Of a stretch of DNA of 64,000 nt, positions 8,896 through 18,147 are shown in pieces. The notes under the pieces were generated by a model. The model searched no databases, was not told where the DNA came from, and saw only the letters and a program-made list of their open reading frames with translations. A program made the position numbers and the translations under genes. Within the stretch, counting starts at the first letter, position 1; the number at the start of each line of letters is the position of its first letter. This DNA comes from an uncultured Phycisphaerae bacterium (lineage in GTDB: Bacteria > Planctomycetota > Phycisphaerae > Sedimentisphaerales > Anaerohalosphaeraceae), in contig CALEDR010000008.1 of the NCBI GenBank assembly GCA_937949545.1, positions 1 to 64,000 on the forward strand, in the 5' to 3' direction.

Positions 8896-9739
8896 AGGCG
8901 TAAAATTTCTTACGAAGTTTTCGTGTAATCGGCCCCGGTTTGCCGTCGCCGATGATGCGGCCGTCCATCTCCACCACGCCGATCACTTCCGCCGCGGTGC
9001 CGGTCAGGAAAAATTCATCCGCCGTATACAAATCAAACCGCGTCAGATTTTTTTCAACCACCGGAATCTGCTCTTCCCGGGCCAGTTTGATAACGATGCG
9101 CCGCGTAATGCCGTCCAGCGAACCGGCCTGCACGGGCGGGGTAAAAAGCGTTTTCTCCAAGACGATGAAAATGTTGTCGCCGGAGGCCTCGGCCACATAG
9201 CCGTCGTGGCTGTAGAGAATGGCTTCGGAAGCGCCGGCATCCACCGCCTCGATTTTCGCAAAGATGTTGTTCAGATAATTCAGACTTTTCACCTGCGGCG
9301 GAATGCTCATCGGGTGATTGCGAACCGTCGGAACGCTGATGACTTTCAGCCCTTTTTCATACAATTCCGCCGGATAGAGGCGGATTTTGTCGGCAATGAT
9401 GATCACACAGGCGCGTTTGCATAAAAAGGGATTCAGCCCCAGGTCGCCGACGCCTCGGGTTACAACCAGGCGAATGTAGCCGTCAGTAATCTGGTTGGCT
9501 CGGACGGTTTCCTCCACGGCCTTTTTGAGCGTCGGCAGGTCCATCGGGATGGTCAGACGGATGACCTTGGCGGATTTGTAAAGGCGCTGAAGGTGGGCTT
9601 CATGTTCAAAGATTTTTCCGCTGTAGACCCGAATTCCTTCAAAGACCCCGTCTCCATAGAGCAAACCATGGTCAAAAACGGAAATTTTCGCGTCCTCCTG
9701 ATCGACTAATTTGTCATCGAGCCAGATTTTCAAACCCAT
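8882..9739 (-). CDS. ilvE: Branched-chain amino acid aminotransferase (class IV)
   Basis: A PLP enzyme of fold type IV, 285 residues when started at ATG 9739; the frame is open further upstream but that part is not homologous. Motifs are DHGLLYGDGVFEG (23-35), the PLP-lysine segment KSLNYLNN with K151, and the cofactor-glutamate segment EASGDNIF around residue 184. It should transfer the amino group between leucine, isoleucine or valine and 2-oxoglutarate. D-amino acid aminotransferase and aminodeoxychorismate lyase share the fold, so substrate is likely but not proven. It sits between the LolD-type ATPase and the polyprenyl synthase in one operon. Confidence 0.85.
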   Translation of the reverse strand: MGLKIWLDDKLVDQEDAKISVFDHGLLYGDGVFEGIRVYSGKIFEHEAHLQRLYKSAKVIRLTIPMDLPTLKKAVEETVRANQITDGYIRLVVTRGVGDLGLNPFLCKRACVIIIADKIRLYPAELYEKGLKVISVPTVRNHPMSIPPQVKSLNYLNNIFAKIEAVDAGASEAILYSHDGYVAEASGDNIFIVLEKTLFTPPVQAGSLDGITRRIVIKLAREEQIPVVEKNLTRFDLYTADEFFLTGTAAEVIGVVEMDGRIIGDGKPGPITRKLRKKFYAYAHA

Positions 9740-9764
9740 TCGCCGCTCCGAATTGTAGGTTGTT

Positions 9765-10469
9765 TTAAGATTTTTTCGACGTCTCGACGATTCGGCCGTC
9801 CTCGAGGTGAACAATTTCCCCCGCCATCTGTGCGATCCGCAGGTCATGCGTGACCATGATGATGGTTTGCCCGCCTCGGTTGAGCTCTTTCAGGACATCT
9901 AATATACCAGAACCGGTTTTGGAGTCAAGATTTCCGGTCGGTTCGTCGGCCAGCAGGAGGGCAGGTTTGTTCATCAGGGCTCGTGCAATAGCGACCCGCT
10001 GACGTTCACCGCCGGACAGCTCATACGGGCGGTGTCGAAGCCGTCCGCCCAGCCCAAACCGCTCGAGCAGAGCCGCCGCGGCCTCCTGAAGTTCCTTTTT
10101 TTTCTTCAAATACCCGGTGGGGCCGTTGGTAATCATGGCCGGAAGCAGGGTATTTTCCAGAACATTCAGCTCATTAAGGAGATGATAAAACTGGAATACA
10201 AAGCCAACAGATTGGTTGCGGTAGCGATTCAGCTGAGCGGCGGAAAAGTTGCTGATGTTTTTTCCTTCAAATTCTACACTTCCGTTGTCCGGTTTATCCA
10301 AGGCGCCCAAAATGTGAAGTAGGGTGCTTTTGCCGCTGCCGGAAGCCCCCACGATGGCTGTGAAAGAACCGGTCTGAACCTTCAGCGAGATGCCTTTGAG
10401 CACGTGAAGGGTCTGTTTGCCCATCGGATAGGACTTGTGGATATTTTTGGCTTCAATGATTGTTTTCAT
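9765..10469 (-). CDS. lolD: LolD-type ABC transporter ATPase
   Basis: A 234-residue ATPase with Walker A GASGSGKST (41-49), a Q-loop in FVFQFYHLL, signature LSGGERQRVAIARAL and Walker B LLLADEPTGNLDS, the exact signature style of the LolD/MacB/FtsE group. Start is ATG 10469, since residues encoded upstream in the same frame are not family-like. It lies 26 bases after two FtsX-type permeases of LolC/LolE size, so the three genes should form a lipoprotein-releasing complex at the inner membrane that hands outer-membrane lipoproteins to a LolA-type carrier. Several proteins in this window carry lipoboxes and would be clients. Confidence 0.88.
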   Translation of the reverse strand: MKTIIEAKNIHKSYPMGKQTLHVLKGISLKVQTGSFTAIVGASGSGKSTLLHILGALDKPDNGSVEFEGKNISNFSAAQLNRYRNQSVGFVFQFYHLLNELNVLENTLLPAMITNGPTGYLKKKKELQEAAAALLERFGLGGRLRHRPYELSGGERQRVAIARALMNKPALLLADEPTGNLDSKTGSGILDVLKELNRGGQTIIMVTHDLRIAQMAGEIVHLEDGRIVETSKKS

Positions 10470-10495
10470 TTTTGTTCCTGGATTTGTCCGGGCGA

Positions 10496-11848
10496 TTATA
10501 CCTGACTGACTCGCAGCACCTCCACAGTTTCTTTCCGGGCGGCCTGAACGGCCGGAATCAGCGCCCCTGCCAGACAGGCAGCCACAGCGGCCAGTCCCAC
10601 ATTCAGCAGGAAAACGGGCTGGATTTGATTGGGAATCTGTCCGATGGCGTAGATGGTTCGGTCCCACAGTTGAAAATCGAACCGCTCAAAGAGCCAGTTT
10701 TCGATGGGGTTGATATAGACAAGGAACAAACAGCCGCCGGCCGCTCCCAACAGGGTGCCACAAAAACCGATGAGCGCGGCGAAATGGAGAAAAACCTGAG
10801 CGATTTTGATTTTTGACATTCCGATGCTTTGGAGAATTCCGATATCTTTGCTTTTGTGGCCCACCAGCATATAAAAAATCACAAAGACGATAAAGACAGT
10901 GATGATGCCGAGCATTAGAAAAAGGAAAATCAGCATGGTTTGTTCTTTTTCGACGGCGGCGATTCGGCTGCGGCGGTTTTCCAGCCAGTTTTGGACCCGC
11001 ACCGCCTCCAGCAGATTGAAATAGGGATGATTGCGGCGGCTGTCCAGATACTCCGTCCACAGTTTCCGCACCTGTTCGACGCCTTCCTGAAGTCCCACCG
11101 AGGGCTTAAAGCGGATATGAATGGAGCTGATGCGCGGAAAGGGGCTGTCCATGCCGGCCAGCAGGCGGGCCTCCTCCAGCGGCAGGTAAATCATGCTGCC
11201 GTCAATCTGCGGGATGCCCGTGTGGCTGTCATCGGCCAGGTAGTAGGTTTTGCTGTTGACCAGGTCTGTGCCGCCGCGCGCCATAGCCCCGCGGGGCGTC
11301 AGCGGAAAACTGCTCAAAATCAGCCGAATCGGGACGGGCTGAAGCGGGTGGAGATAAGTTCCCTGCGAGGTTCGGCTGATTCCGGCCAGATCGATGCCGA
11401 CCACACAGCCCGGCTCGTTCGGGGCATACGAAGGAACAAATGCCAAGTGGGGCTGGTTCTTGCGGTAATGCAGAGAGCGGCCAAATCCGGTGGCGGCGCT
11501 GTGGCGGACCGGGTCGATGCCGAGAAACTGGACGGCGATATTCCAGTCAGCTCCGGTCTGCGTAATCAGGCCGACGCCGAATACGGCCGGGGAAACGGCC
11601 TCAATAAACGGCTGCGATTCGAGCAGGGCCAGCCAGTTAGGGTCATCCGGAAACCCAACTAGGGAATCCGTAGTAAGGATGCAGTCGCCGACGGCGAGGT
11701 GATTTTTTTCTTTGAAATCGGAGACCAGTCCGTTCATTACGGTCAGCACCACCACCACGATAAACGTGCAGAGGGCCACGGCCGCCACAGCCAGCCAGGA
11801 ACTGGGACGGCTGCGAAAGTATCGGACGGCCAGCTTCCAGGGAAGCAT
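10496..11848 (-). CDS. LolC/LolE-type permease (FtsX fold)
   Basis: A 450-residue membrane protein: one N-terminal membrane helix (WLAVAAVALCTFIVVVVL, about 18-35), a large periplasmic domain, then three C-terminal helices beginning at the FtsX segment SKDIGILQSIGMS. Length and layout match LolC/LolE. It starts one base after the stop of the paralogous permease upstream and precedes the LolD ATPase. It differs from the partner in sequence, so the pair would form a heterodimer as in LolC plus LolE; which is which cannot be decided here. Confidence 0.82.
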   Translation of the reverse strand: MLPWKLAVRYFRSRPSSWLAVAAVALCTFIVVVVLTVMNGLVSDFKEKNHLAVGDCILTTDSLVGFPDDPNWLALLESQPFIEAVSPAVFGVGLITQTGADWNIAVQFLGIDPVRHSAATGFGRSLHYRKNQPHLAFVPSYAPNEPGCVVGIDLAGISRTSQGTYLHPLQPVPIRLILSSFPLTPRGAMARGGTDLVNSKTYYLADDSHTGIPQIDGSMIYLPLEEARLLAGMDSPFPRISSIHIRFKPSVGLQEGVEQVRKLWTEYLDSRRNHPYFNLLEAVRVQNWLENRRSRIAAVEKEQTMLIFLFLMLGIITVFIVFVIFYMLVGHKSKDIGILQSIGMSKIKIAQVFLHFAALIGFCGTLLGAAGGCLFLVYINPIENWLFERFDFQLWDRTIYAIGQIPNQIQPVFLLNVGLAAVAACLAGALIPAVQAARKETVEVLRVSQV

Positions 11849-11849
11849 C

Positions 11850-13199
11850 TTATTCGTACCTCAGCAAACGAACCGGTTCAATCCAGGCCGCCCGCAACGC
11901 CGGAATGAGGGCTCCAGCTGCGGAGGCCAGAATCGCCGCCGGAAAAATCCATCCGGCGGCGGACCAATCGACTGTATTCGGAATCTGCGAAAACATATAC
12001 ACCCCTGCTTTCCAGATTTTCAGACCGAACAGACGGCTGATTTGATGTTCAATCGAATTGATATGAAAGGTAATCAGCCAGCCCAGAAGAATGCCGAGGG
12101 ACGCTCCGGCGGCGCCGTTGAGGAATCCGAAGGACAGAAACAGTCCGGCCACATCACGGCGGGAGGCCCCGCAGCTTTTGAGAACGGCGATGTCTTTTTG
12201 TTTGGTCATCACCAGCAGCGAAAAGATGCAGAAGACCAGCAGAATCACCGATAAGCTGACCAGTCCGAAAATCAGCAGCAGGACCCCCATTTGTTTGCGG
12301 TACTCGGCAATCAGCCGGGCCTGAAGCCGGCGGGAGGTTTCGATGGAGGCCAACGGTCCCCAGGCAAATCGGTCTTTGGCAAAATTGTCCCAGATGCCCC
12401 GGACAATTGCCAAGCCCGTTTCTTCGGGAACGCCGGGGGCCAGCCGAATCTGAATGATATCCGCCGCCGGAGCGGGCAGGTCGGGATGCAAAACGGCGGA
12501 AAGGGCTTCGAGCGGGACAAAGACATTCTGTTCATCCAGGTCCCAGACACCGGTCTGCATTACATCCGTACAGGTGAACCGCAGGACTCTGCGTCGAAAC
12601 TGCATCCGGGCCGGACCGAAGGATTCGCCGGCAGGCACGGATTGCAGCGAGCCGGTTGTCAGGGCCATTTTCTGACCGATGTAGCGTCGGACCTCATCGA
12701 GGTTGTACTCATCGGTTTTTTCATCGGGTGCGGCGAGCACGCCGATTCCGACAAACCCGCCGATTTCACCGGTATTCTGCGGGTCGAAGGACGGATTCAT
12801 TTGTCCTTTCTGAACCAGCAGCGTATCCTGCAGAGGGCTGACGGCCAGCCGCTGGGGCAGCTGAATGCCCCAGACCCGCACGGGACGGACCTTGCCGGGG
12901 CCGGCCAGAAGCAGGCCGTGATTTTTCAGCACGGCTGTGGCTGCCTGAACGGCGGCGGGCTTTTGGAGGTCTTCCAGCAGCCTTTCATAGTCGGTAATCA
13001 GCTGTCCGGAGGGGGCCTCCAGCACAATATCGCCCAGATGACGCGTTGTGCTGGTCTCGAGGGCGGCGATAAAACCGGTAAACAGACTGGCGGTAATCAG
13101 CAGGAGGGCACAGCTGAGGGCCACGGCGGTAATGCTCAGCAGCATCATCCGGCGTCGACGAAGGTAGCGGCCGCATAAAAAGAAGGATATGTGCTTCAC
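11850..13199 (-). CDS. LolC/LolE-type permease (FtsX fold), first of the pair
   Basis: A 449-residue permease with the same plan as its neighbour: a basic N-terminus (RYLRRRRMM), a membrane helix (19-40), a periplasmic domain, and an FtsX domain opened by the coupling segment KQKDIAVLKSCGAS, which contacts the ATPase. It begins 36 bases after lysS and is separated from the second permease by one base, so the two are almost certainly translated together. Role: inner-membrane half of a lipoprotein-releasing ABC complex. Confidence 0.82.
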   Translation of the reverse strand: MKHISFFLCGRYLRRRRMMLLSITAVALSCALLLITASLFTGFIAALETSTTRHLGDIVLEAPSGQLITDYERLLEDLQKPAAVQAATAVLKNHGLLLAGPGKVRPVRVWGIQLPQRLAVSPLQDTLLVQKGQMNPSFDPQNTGEIGGFVGIGVLAAPDEKTDEYNLDEVRRYIGQKMALTTGSLQSVPAGESFGPARMQFRRRVLRFTCTDVMQTGVWDLDEQNVFVPLEALSAVLHPDLPAPAADIIQIRLAPGVPEETGLAIVRGIWDNFAKDRFAWGPLASIETSRRLQARLIAEYRKQMGVLLLIFGLVSLSVILLVFCIFSLLVMTKQKDIAVLKSCGASRRDVAGLFLSFGFLNGAAGASLGILLGWLITFHINSIEHQISRLFGLKIWKAGVYMFSQIPNTVDWSAAGWIFPAAILASAAGALIPALRAAWIEPVRLLRYE

Positions 13200-13235
13200 A
13201 CAGACTGCTCCTGCGAATTTCGACCTCTTCGGTTG

Positions 13236-14717
13236 TCAGGAGGATGTGTCCGTTTCGTCCTCGGACTCCGGCATTGACCCGGCGGCAGCGGGCTTGAGCA
13301 GCGGAAAGAGGATGACATCGCGAATGCTCGGCGCATCCGTCAGCAGCATCACAAGCCGGTCGATGCCGATGCCCAATCCGCCAGCCGGCGGCATCCCGTA
13401 CTTCAGAGCTGTGATAAAATCCTCATCCATTTTCGCCATGCTTTCATCGGCGCTCAGACCCCGCAGCTGCCGGCGGAAGTTGGCCTCCTGGACATCCGGG
13501 TCGTTTAGTTCCGTATAGGCGTTGGCCAGCTCCATCGTGCCGGCGTACAGTTCAAAGCGTTCGGCGTAGCGGGGGTCAGCGGGGCTGGTTCGGGTCAGCG
13601 GGCACAGCTCCGCCGGATAATCGAGCACAAAGGTCGGGTTGACCAGATTGGATTCCACCGTCGCTTCAAACACTTCATTAATCACGACGGCATCTTCCAT
13701 CTGGGCTTCTTCAATGCCCAGGGCACGGGCTTTGGCCCGCACGGCCGGAATATCCTCAATCCGGCAGCCCGCATATTCTTCCAGCAGGTCGCTGTAGCGG
13801 GCCCGACGCCAGGGCCGTGCCCAGTTGACCTGCATCGAGCCGAACGGCAGAAGCGGCCCCTGACAATGGGTTTCTATCAGAGAGCTGATGAGCGATTCGG
13901 TCAGGTCCATCATATCGCGGTAGTCTGCGCAGGCCTGATAGAGCTCCATCATGGTAAATTCCGGATTGTGCCGGGTACTCAGGCCCTCGTTGCGGAAGTT
14001 TCGGTTGATTTCGAAAATTTTTTCCATTCCTCCGACCAAAAGCCGCTTGAGAAACAGTTCGGGTGCGATGCGCAGATACAAGTCGATGTCGAGGGCATTG
14101 TAATGCGTAATGAAGGGACGAGCGGCGGCCCCGCCGGCAATGGTCTGCATCATCGGGGTTTCCACTTCGACGAATCCCTGCTGCTGCAGAAAACGGCGGA
14201 TGGAGGCGACCATGGCGCTGCGTTTGAGAAAGCGCTGCATCACCTCCGGATTGGCCCAGAGGTCCACATAGCGGCGCCGGTAGCGCAAATCCACATCCGC
14301 CAGGCCGTGAAACTTTTCCGGCGGCGGCAGCAGGGCCTTGCTCAGCAGGGTCAGCTGTTCGACCCAGATGGTGATTTCACCGGTTTTGGTCTTGCCCAGA
14401 GTCCCTTCGGCCCCGACCAGGTCGCCCAGGTCGATGCGTTTGACCAGTTCCCACTGCCCGGCCAGGAGCTGTTTACTCAGGCCCAGCTGAATGGCCCCGC
14501 TGGAGTCCCGAAGGGTGATGAAGATCAGTTTGCCGATGTCGCGGAGAAGGACAATGCGTCCGGCGCAGCGGGCGCGCCGGCCTTCCTGTCCGTCGATATA
14601 CCGGTTTTTCACGGATTGAGCCGGTTCCGTATTCGGGAAACGGCCGCCGTAGGGGTCAATGCCCATCCGGCGAATCTGCTGACATTTTTCTCTTCGCTGT
14701 TGCTCGAGTTTGTTCAT
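13236..14717 (-). CDS. lysS: Lysyl-tRNA synthetase, class II
   Basis: A 493-residue cytosolic enzyme charging tRNA-Lys. The N-terminal OB fold binds the anticodon (residues about 50-140). Class II motif 2 is seen as FRNEGLSTRHNPEFTMMELY and motif 3 as GLGIGIDRLVMLL. The family-typical GGAAARPF segment is present. It is the second gene of the operon, 15 bases after the S41 protease, an unusual but apparently stable linkage between translation and envelope genes. Confidence 0.96.
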   Translation of the reverse strand: MNKLEQQRREKCQQIRRMGIDPYGGRFPNTEPAQSVKNRYIDGQEGRRARCAGRIVLLRDIGKLIFITLRDSSGAIQLGLSKQLLAGQWELVKRIDLGDLVGAEGTLGKTKTGEITIWVEQLTLLSKALLPPPEKFHGLADVDLRYRRRYVDLWANPEVMQRFLKRSAMVASIRRFLQQQGFVEVETPMMQTIAGGAAARPFITHYNALDIDLYLRIAPELFLKRLLVGGMEKIFEINRNFRNEGLSTRHNPEFTMMELYQACADYRDMMDLTESLISSLIETHCQGPLLPFGSMQVNWARPWRRARYSDLLEEYAGCRIEDIPAVRAKARALGIEEAQMEDAVVINEVFEATVESNLVNPTFVLDYPAELCPLTRTSPADPRYAERFELYAGTMELANAYTELNDPDVQEANFRRQLRGLSADESMAKMDEDFITALKYGMPPAGGLGIGIDRLVMLLTDAPSIRDVILFPLLKPAAAGSMPESEDETDTSS

Positions 14718-14732
14718 GCGGAGAACGTGTCC

Positions 14733-17042
14733 TTACAAAATTTCATTCGGGTCAATCGGCCGCTGCCAGAGGGTCCAAGCCGGCGGCTGAATCGGAACAC
14801 CCTGCTGAAGCAGTTTGGCCTGGACGACCAGCAGAGCCGCCGACAGTTGCGGGTCTGACAAAAGGGTTTCCTGGAGTGTATAGCGGCGTTCGTCTTCATT
14901 GTTGTGAAACGTCTGCACGAGGATGTCGTTCTTCCGCTGAATCTCCAGCATCCGGCGCAGTTCGTGGCTGTACATTTCTACTTCGACATCCGGAGCAATG
15001 CCCCAGTCTTTGCGGCCGAGCCGTTCCATCTGGTAGCGGTTTTTCACCGGCTGATCGCTGGGCAGGTGATAGTAGGCCACGGTATATTTCAGCTGCGAGC
15101 CGCCGCCGGTAAAGGGCGTAACGACCTGGACGGAGCCTTTGCCGTAGCTGCGGGTGCCCACCAGGAGGGCCCGGCGGTGTTTGGGGTCCTGCAGGGCGCC
15201 GGCCACAATCTCTGAGGCGCTGGCGCTGCCGCCGTTGATGAGGACAGCCATCGGATAGTTCGGGTGAGTGCCTTTTTCGTGGGCCATTTCATACGTGGCA
15301 AATCCATGACGCGGATTGCTTTTGACGATGACGCCTCTGCTGAGGAACAAGTCGGCTACTTCGGCGGCGCTGTTCAGATAGCCGCCGCTGTTGTAGCGCA
15401 AATCCAGAATCAGGGCTTTCATCCCCTTTTTTTCCAGCTGGGTGAGAATCTTGTCCAGGTCATCCCGGGATGTTTCGGAAAAAGACGTCAGCCGCACATA
15501 GCCGATTCGATTGGCCTTGTCCGCCCAGAAGTCCCATTGGCCGTTTTCGGTGCGCTGCCAGCCGCGGATGGGCTGAACGACAATCCGGTCGCGGACGATG
15601 GTATAGTCTTTCACTTCGCCGGTGGAGGGCCGCCGGATGGTCAGCGTAACTTTGGTGCCTTTGGGGCCGGTGATTTTGCTGACCGCACAGAAAATCGTCA
15701 TCTTCTCCGTTGGCTCGCCGTTGACGGCCAGAATTTCATCATACGCATCCAGGCCGGCCCGATAGGCGGGCGTATCCGGCAGAAGACTGACAATTGTCAG
15801 CACGCCGGTGGCTTTGGAAATCTCCACGCCGATGCCGCTGAACTGCTGGGTCAGATTCTTCTCAAAATCCTTCACGTACCAGGGCCATACGAGGTCGGTA
15901 AACGGGTCCAGCGTCTGCAGTACGGCCTGCGAAAAGTGGGCGATCATCACTTCCGGCGGAAGCGCAAGGGTGGTTTTGTTCAGAGCCAGCAGAGCATTCA
16001 GCAGCTCTTTGAGGTCAGCGGCCTGAAGGTCGGGTTTGGCTTTTAAGTCCATTTCGAGGGCATTTAGTTTTTCCAGAAAGGTCTGAGCGGCGGCTGCGTC
16101 GGCGCGATAGGTGATTTCCGCGGAGGATTTTTCGAGCACCCGAACCAGCAGGCGGCTTCGCCGAAGGGCCTTGTCCGTCATTTCGCCGTAATCGAGCGGG
16201 CGCACATAGTTGTTGTCCAGCAGATACAGAGCCCGTTCAAACATCTCCGGCTTGATGTCCTGATAGCGTTTCTGAACGGTGTCGTCGCACGAGCCGTCTT
16301 TGAGCGACAGCTCGATTTCCAGCAGTTCTGAGAGTTCGTCGGCTTTTTCCCGATACTCCGGATTGTCCTCATCCAGAGCTGTCAGCCAGTAGTACGCGCG
16401 GAAATAGGCATCGGTCCAGCGTCCCTGCTCTTCATAGGCCCGGGCCCTCTGCAGGGCGGCCTGGACGGCCTGCTGGATAAAGGAGTCTTGCAAAAGGGCC
16501 TGTTTTTCCTCGTCTGTGGCCAGGTCCTGCAGGCGGATGGCGGCCGCCAGCACGCCTTCCAGCCCGTTGGCGTCGGCCGGCGCCGTGCTGTCCGGCAGTT
16601 CTTCCTCTTCCGACGAGGCAAGCGATGCTTCAGATGGGGTTGGCTCGGCCAGGGCCGCCAGGTCCTGGATTTTCGATTTCAGTTCCGCCAGCCGTTTCTG
16701 CTGTTTTTCCCAGACCTGCCGGCGGACGTCCTGCCGACGCTGCTGCATTTGCTCCCAGCCCAGGAGGATTTGACGGAATGATTCCAGAACACCGTTCTCT
16801 CCGGCGGCGGTGTCGAGCGTTTCTCGGGCGGCGGCCGGATTGCCGCTGCAGAAAAAGTCGATGGCGGAAGAGGCCTTCAGCGAAACAGGCAGCGGAGGAA
16901 AAGCGGCGGCTGTTTCATTGGATTCAGTGGGTTTTTGGGAGGACTGCGCCGGACGGTCCGGCTCACAGCCCGCTCCCAGCCACAATCCGGCCGCCAGAAG
17001 CAGCCCGGCGGCGAATTTCCAGTGTTTTATTTTCGAATACAT
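14733..17042 (-). CDS. S41-family C-terminal processing peptidase, lipoprotein
   Basis: A large (769-residue) periplasmic serine protease of the CtpA/Prc type. The N-terminus has a membrane helix ending in the lipobox LGAGC, so it is probably lipid-anchored. A low-complexity and helical region (to about residue 330) precedes a PDZ domain (about 400-480, GIGVEIS through LAVNGEP). The catalytic part has LDLRYNSGGYL, the nucleophile serine in GSASASEI (about residue 607) and the general-base lysine in YGKGSVQ (about 632). The in-frame TTG at 17063 is an alternative start; neither has a strong ribosome site and ATG is preferred. It likely trims or degrades envelope proteins. Confidence 0.88.
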   Translation of the reverse strand: MYSKIKHWKFAAGLLLAAGLWLGAGCEPDRPAQSSQKPTESNETAAAFPPLPVSLKASSAIDFFCSGNPAAARETLDTAAGENGVLESFRQILLGWEQMQQRRQDVRRQVWEKQQKRLAELKSKIQDLAALAEPTPSEASLASSEEEELPDSTAPADANGLEGVLAAAIRLQDLATDEEKQALLQDSFIQQAVQAALQRARAYEEQGRWTDAYFRAYYWLTALDEDNPEYREKADELSELLEIELSLKDGSCDDTVQKRYQDIKPEMFERALYLLDNNYVRPLDYGEMTDKALRRSRLLVRVLEKSSAEITYRADAAAAQTFLEKLNALEMDLKAKPDLQAADLKELLNALLALNKTTLALPPEVMIAHFSQAVLQTLDPFTDLVWPWYVKDFEKNLTQQFSGIGVEISKATGVLTIVSLLPDTPAYRAGLDAYDEILAVNGEPTEKMTIFCAVSKITGPKGTKVTLTIRRPSTGEVKDYTIVRDRIVVQPIRGWQRTENGQWDFWADKANRIGYVRLTSFSETSRDDLDKILTQLEKKGMKALILDLRYNSGGYLNSAAEVADLFLSRGVIVKSNPRHGFATYEMAHEKGTHPNYPMAVLINGGSASASEIVAGALQDPKHRRALLVGTRSYGKGSVQVVTPFTGGGSQLKYTVAYYHLPSDQPVKNRYQMERLGRKDWGIAPDVEVEMYSHELRRMLEIQRKNDILVQTFHNNEDERRYTLQETLLSDPQLSAALLVVQAKLLQQGVPIQPPAWTLWQRPIDPNEIL

Positions 17043-17130
17043 ATCCGTGTTTTGTTTTTTCAAGTAAGAGGCAGGACGGCGACTGCCGTCCTGCCGGGTT
17101 GGTTATCTCTGATTTTGCAAAGCCGTCTGA

Positions 17131-18075
17131 TTAGAGGCATTCGGCGGCTTTGCCGGCACAGCCGAGCACGTGCAGTTTGTGCTTGACCATCTGTTTGATG
17201 GCTTCCCGGCCCGGCCCCAGGTATTTACGCGGGTCGAATTCTCCGGGTTTTTCCGCAAAGACCTGGCGAATCTTGGCGGTCAGGGCCATTCGCAGGTCCG
17301 TGTCGATATTGACCTTGCAGACCGCCATTTTGGCCGCACGGCTGATGGCTTCCTCCGGCACGCCCATCGCATCGGGCATCTTGCCGCCGTATTTGTTAAT
17401 CAGGTCTTTGAATTCCTTGAGCACGCTGCTGGCCCCGTGCATCACCAGCGGAAAGCCGGGCAGACGCCGCTGAATCTTTTCAATCACATCAAAGGCGATT
17501 TTCGGCTCGCTTTTGAACTTATACGCCCCGTGGCTGGTTCCGACGGCCACCGCCAGCGAATCGCAGCCGGTCTTTTCCACAAAGGTCTGCGCCTGGGCCG
17601 GGTCCGTCAGGTGGGCCGACACGTCATCCACGCCGACCACATCTTCTTCGATGCCGCCCAGCTGGCCCAGCTCGGCCTCCACGACGACGCCGTGGGCGTG
17701 GGCATACTTAACCACTTCCTTGGTGATGCGGACGTTTTCCTCAAACGGATGATGAGAGGCGTCAATCATTACCGAGGTGAATCCGTCATCAACACACTGC
17801 TTGCAGATTTCAAAGGTGTCGCCGTGGTCTAAATGCATGCAGATGGGAATATCCGGGTTTTCCGCCACAGCCACGTCAATAATCGCCTTCAGGTAGCTCA
17901 TCTTGGCGTATTCGCGGGCCCCCCGGGAAATCTGCAGAATCAGCGGGGCCTTCTCTTCGGCAATCGCGGCCACAATGCCCTGCGTGATTTCCATGTTGTT
18001 GACGTTGAACGCCCCGATGGCGTAGCCGTTTTTGTAGGCCATCTCAAACATCTTTTTGGTTGTGACTAAAGCCAT
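17131..18075 (-). CDS. fba: Fructose-bisphosphate aldolase, class II
   Basis: A 314-residue zinc aldolase of glycolysis/gluconeogenesis splitting fructose 1,6-bisphosphate. Zinc and catalytic segments are visible: HLDHGD, IDASHHPFEEN, VEAELGQLGG, LVMHGASSV and KVNIDTDLRMA. The start is ATG 18075, with AGGAAG at ideal spacing; upstream in-frame codons are not homologous. Related tagatose-bisphosphate aldolases share these motifs, but residue pattern and lone placement favour Fba. It lies between the LptD-like gene and the S41 protease on the same strand. Confidence 0.93.
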   Translation of the reverse strand: MALVTTKKMFEMAYKNGYAIGAFNVNNMEITQGIVAAIAEEKAPLILQISRGAREYAKMSYLKAIIDVAVAENPDIPICMHLDHGDTFEICKQCVDDGFTSVMIDASHHPFEENVRITKEVVKYAHAHGVVVEAELGQLGGIEEDVVGVDDVSAHLTDPAQAQTFVEKTGCDSLAVAVGTSHGAYKFKSEPKIAFDVIEKIQRRLPGFPLVMHGASSVLKEFKDLINKYGGKMPDAMGVPEEAISRAAKMAVCKVNIDTDLRMALTAKIRQVFAEKPGEFDPRKYLGPGREAIKQMVKHKLHVLGCAGKAAECL

Positions 18076-18147
18076 AATACTTCCTTTCTTCTTGTATTGA
18101 CGTTCCGAAAAACAGTCTGTCATCCGGTTTCGAATCGGTCCGGCGGA

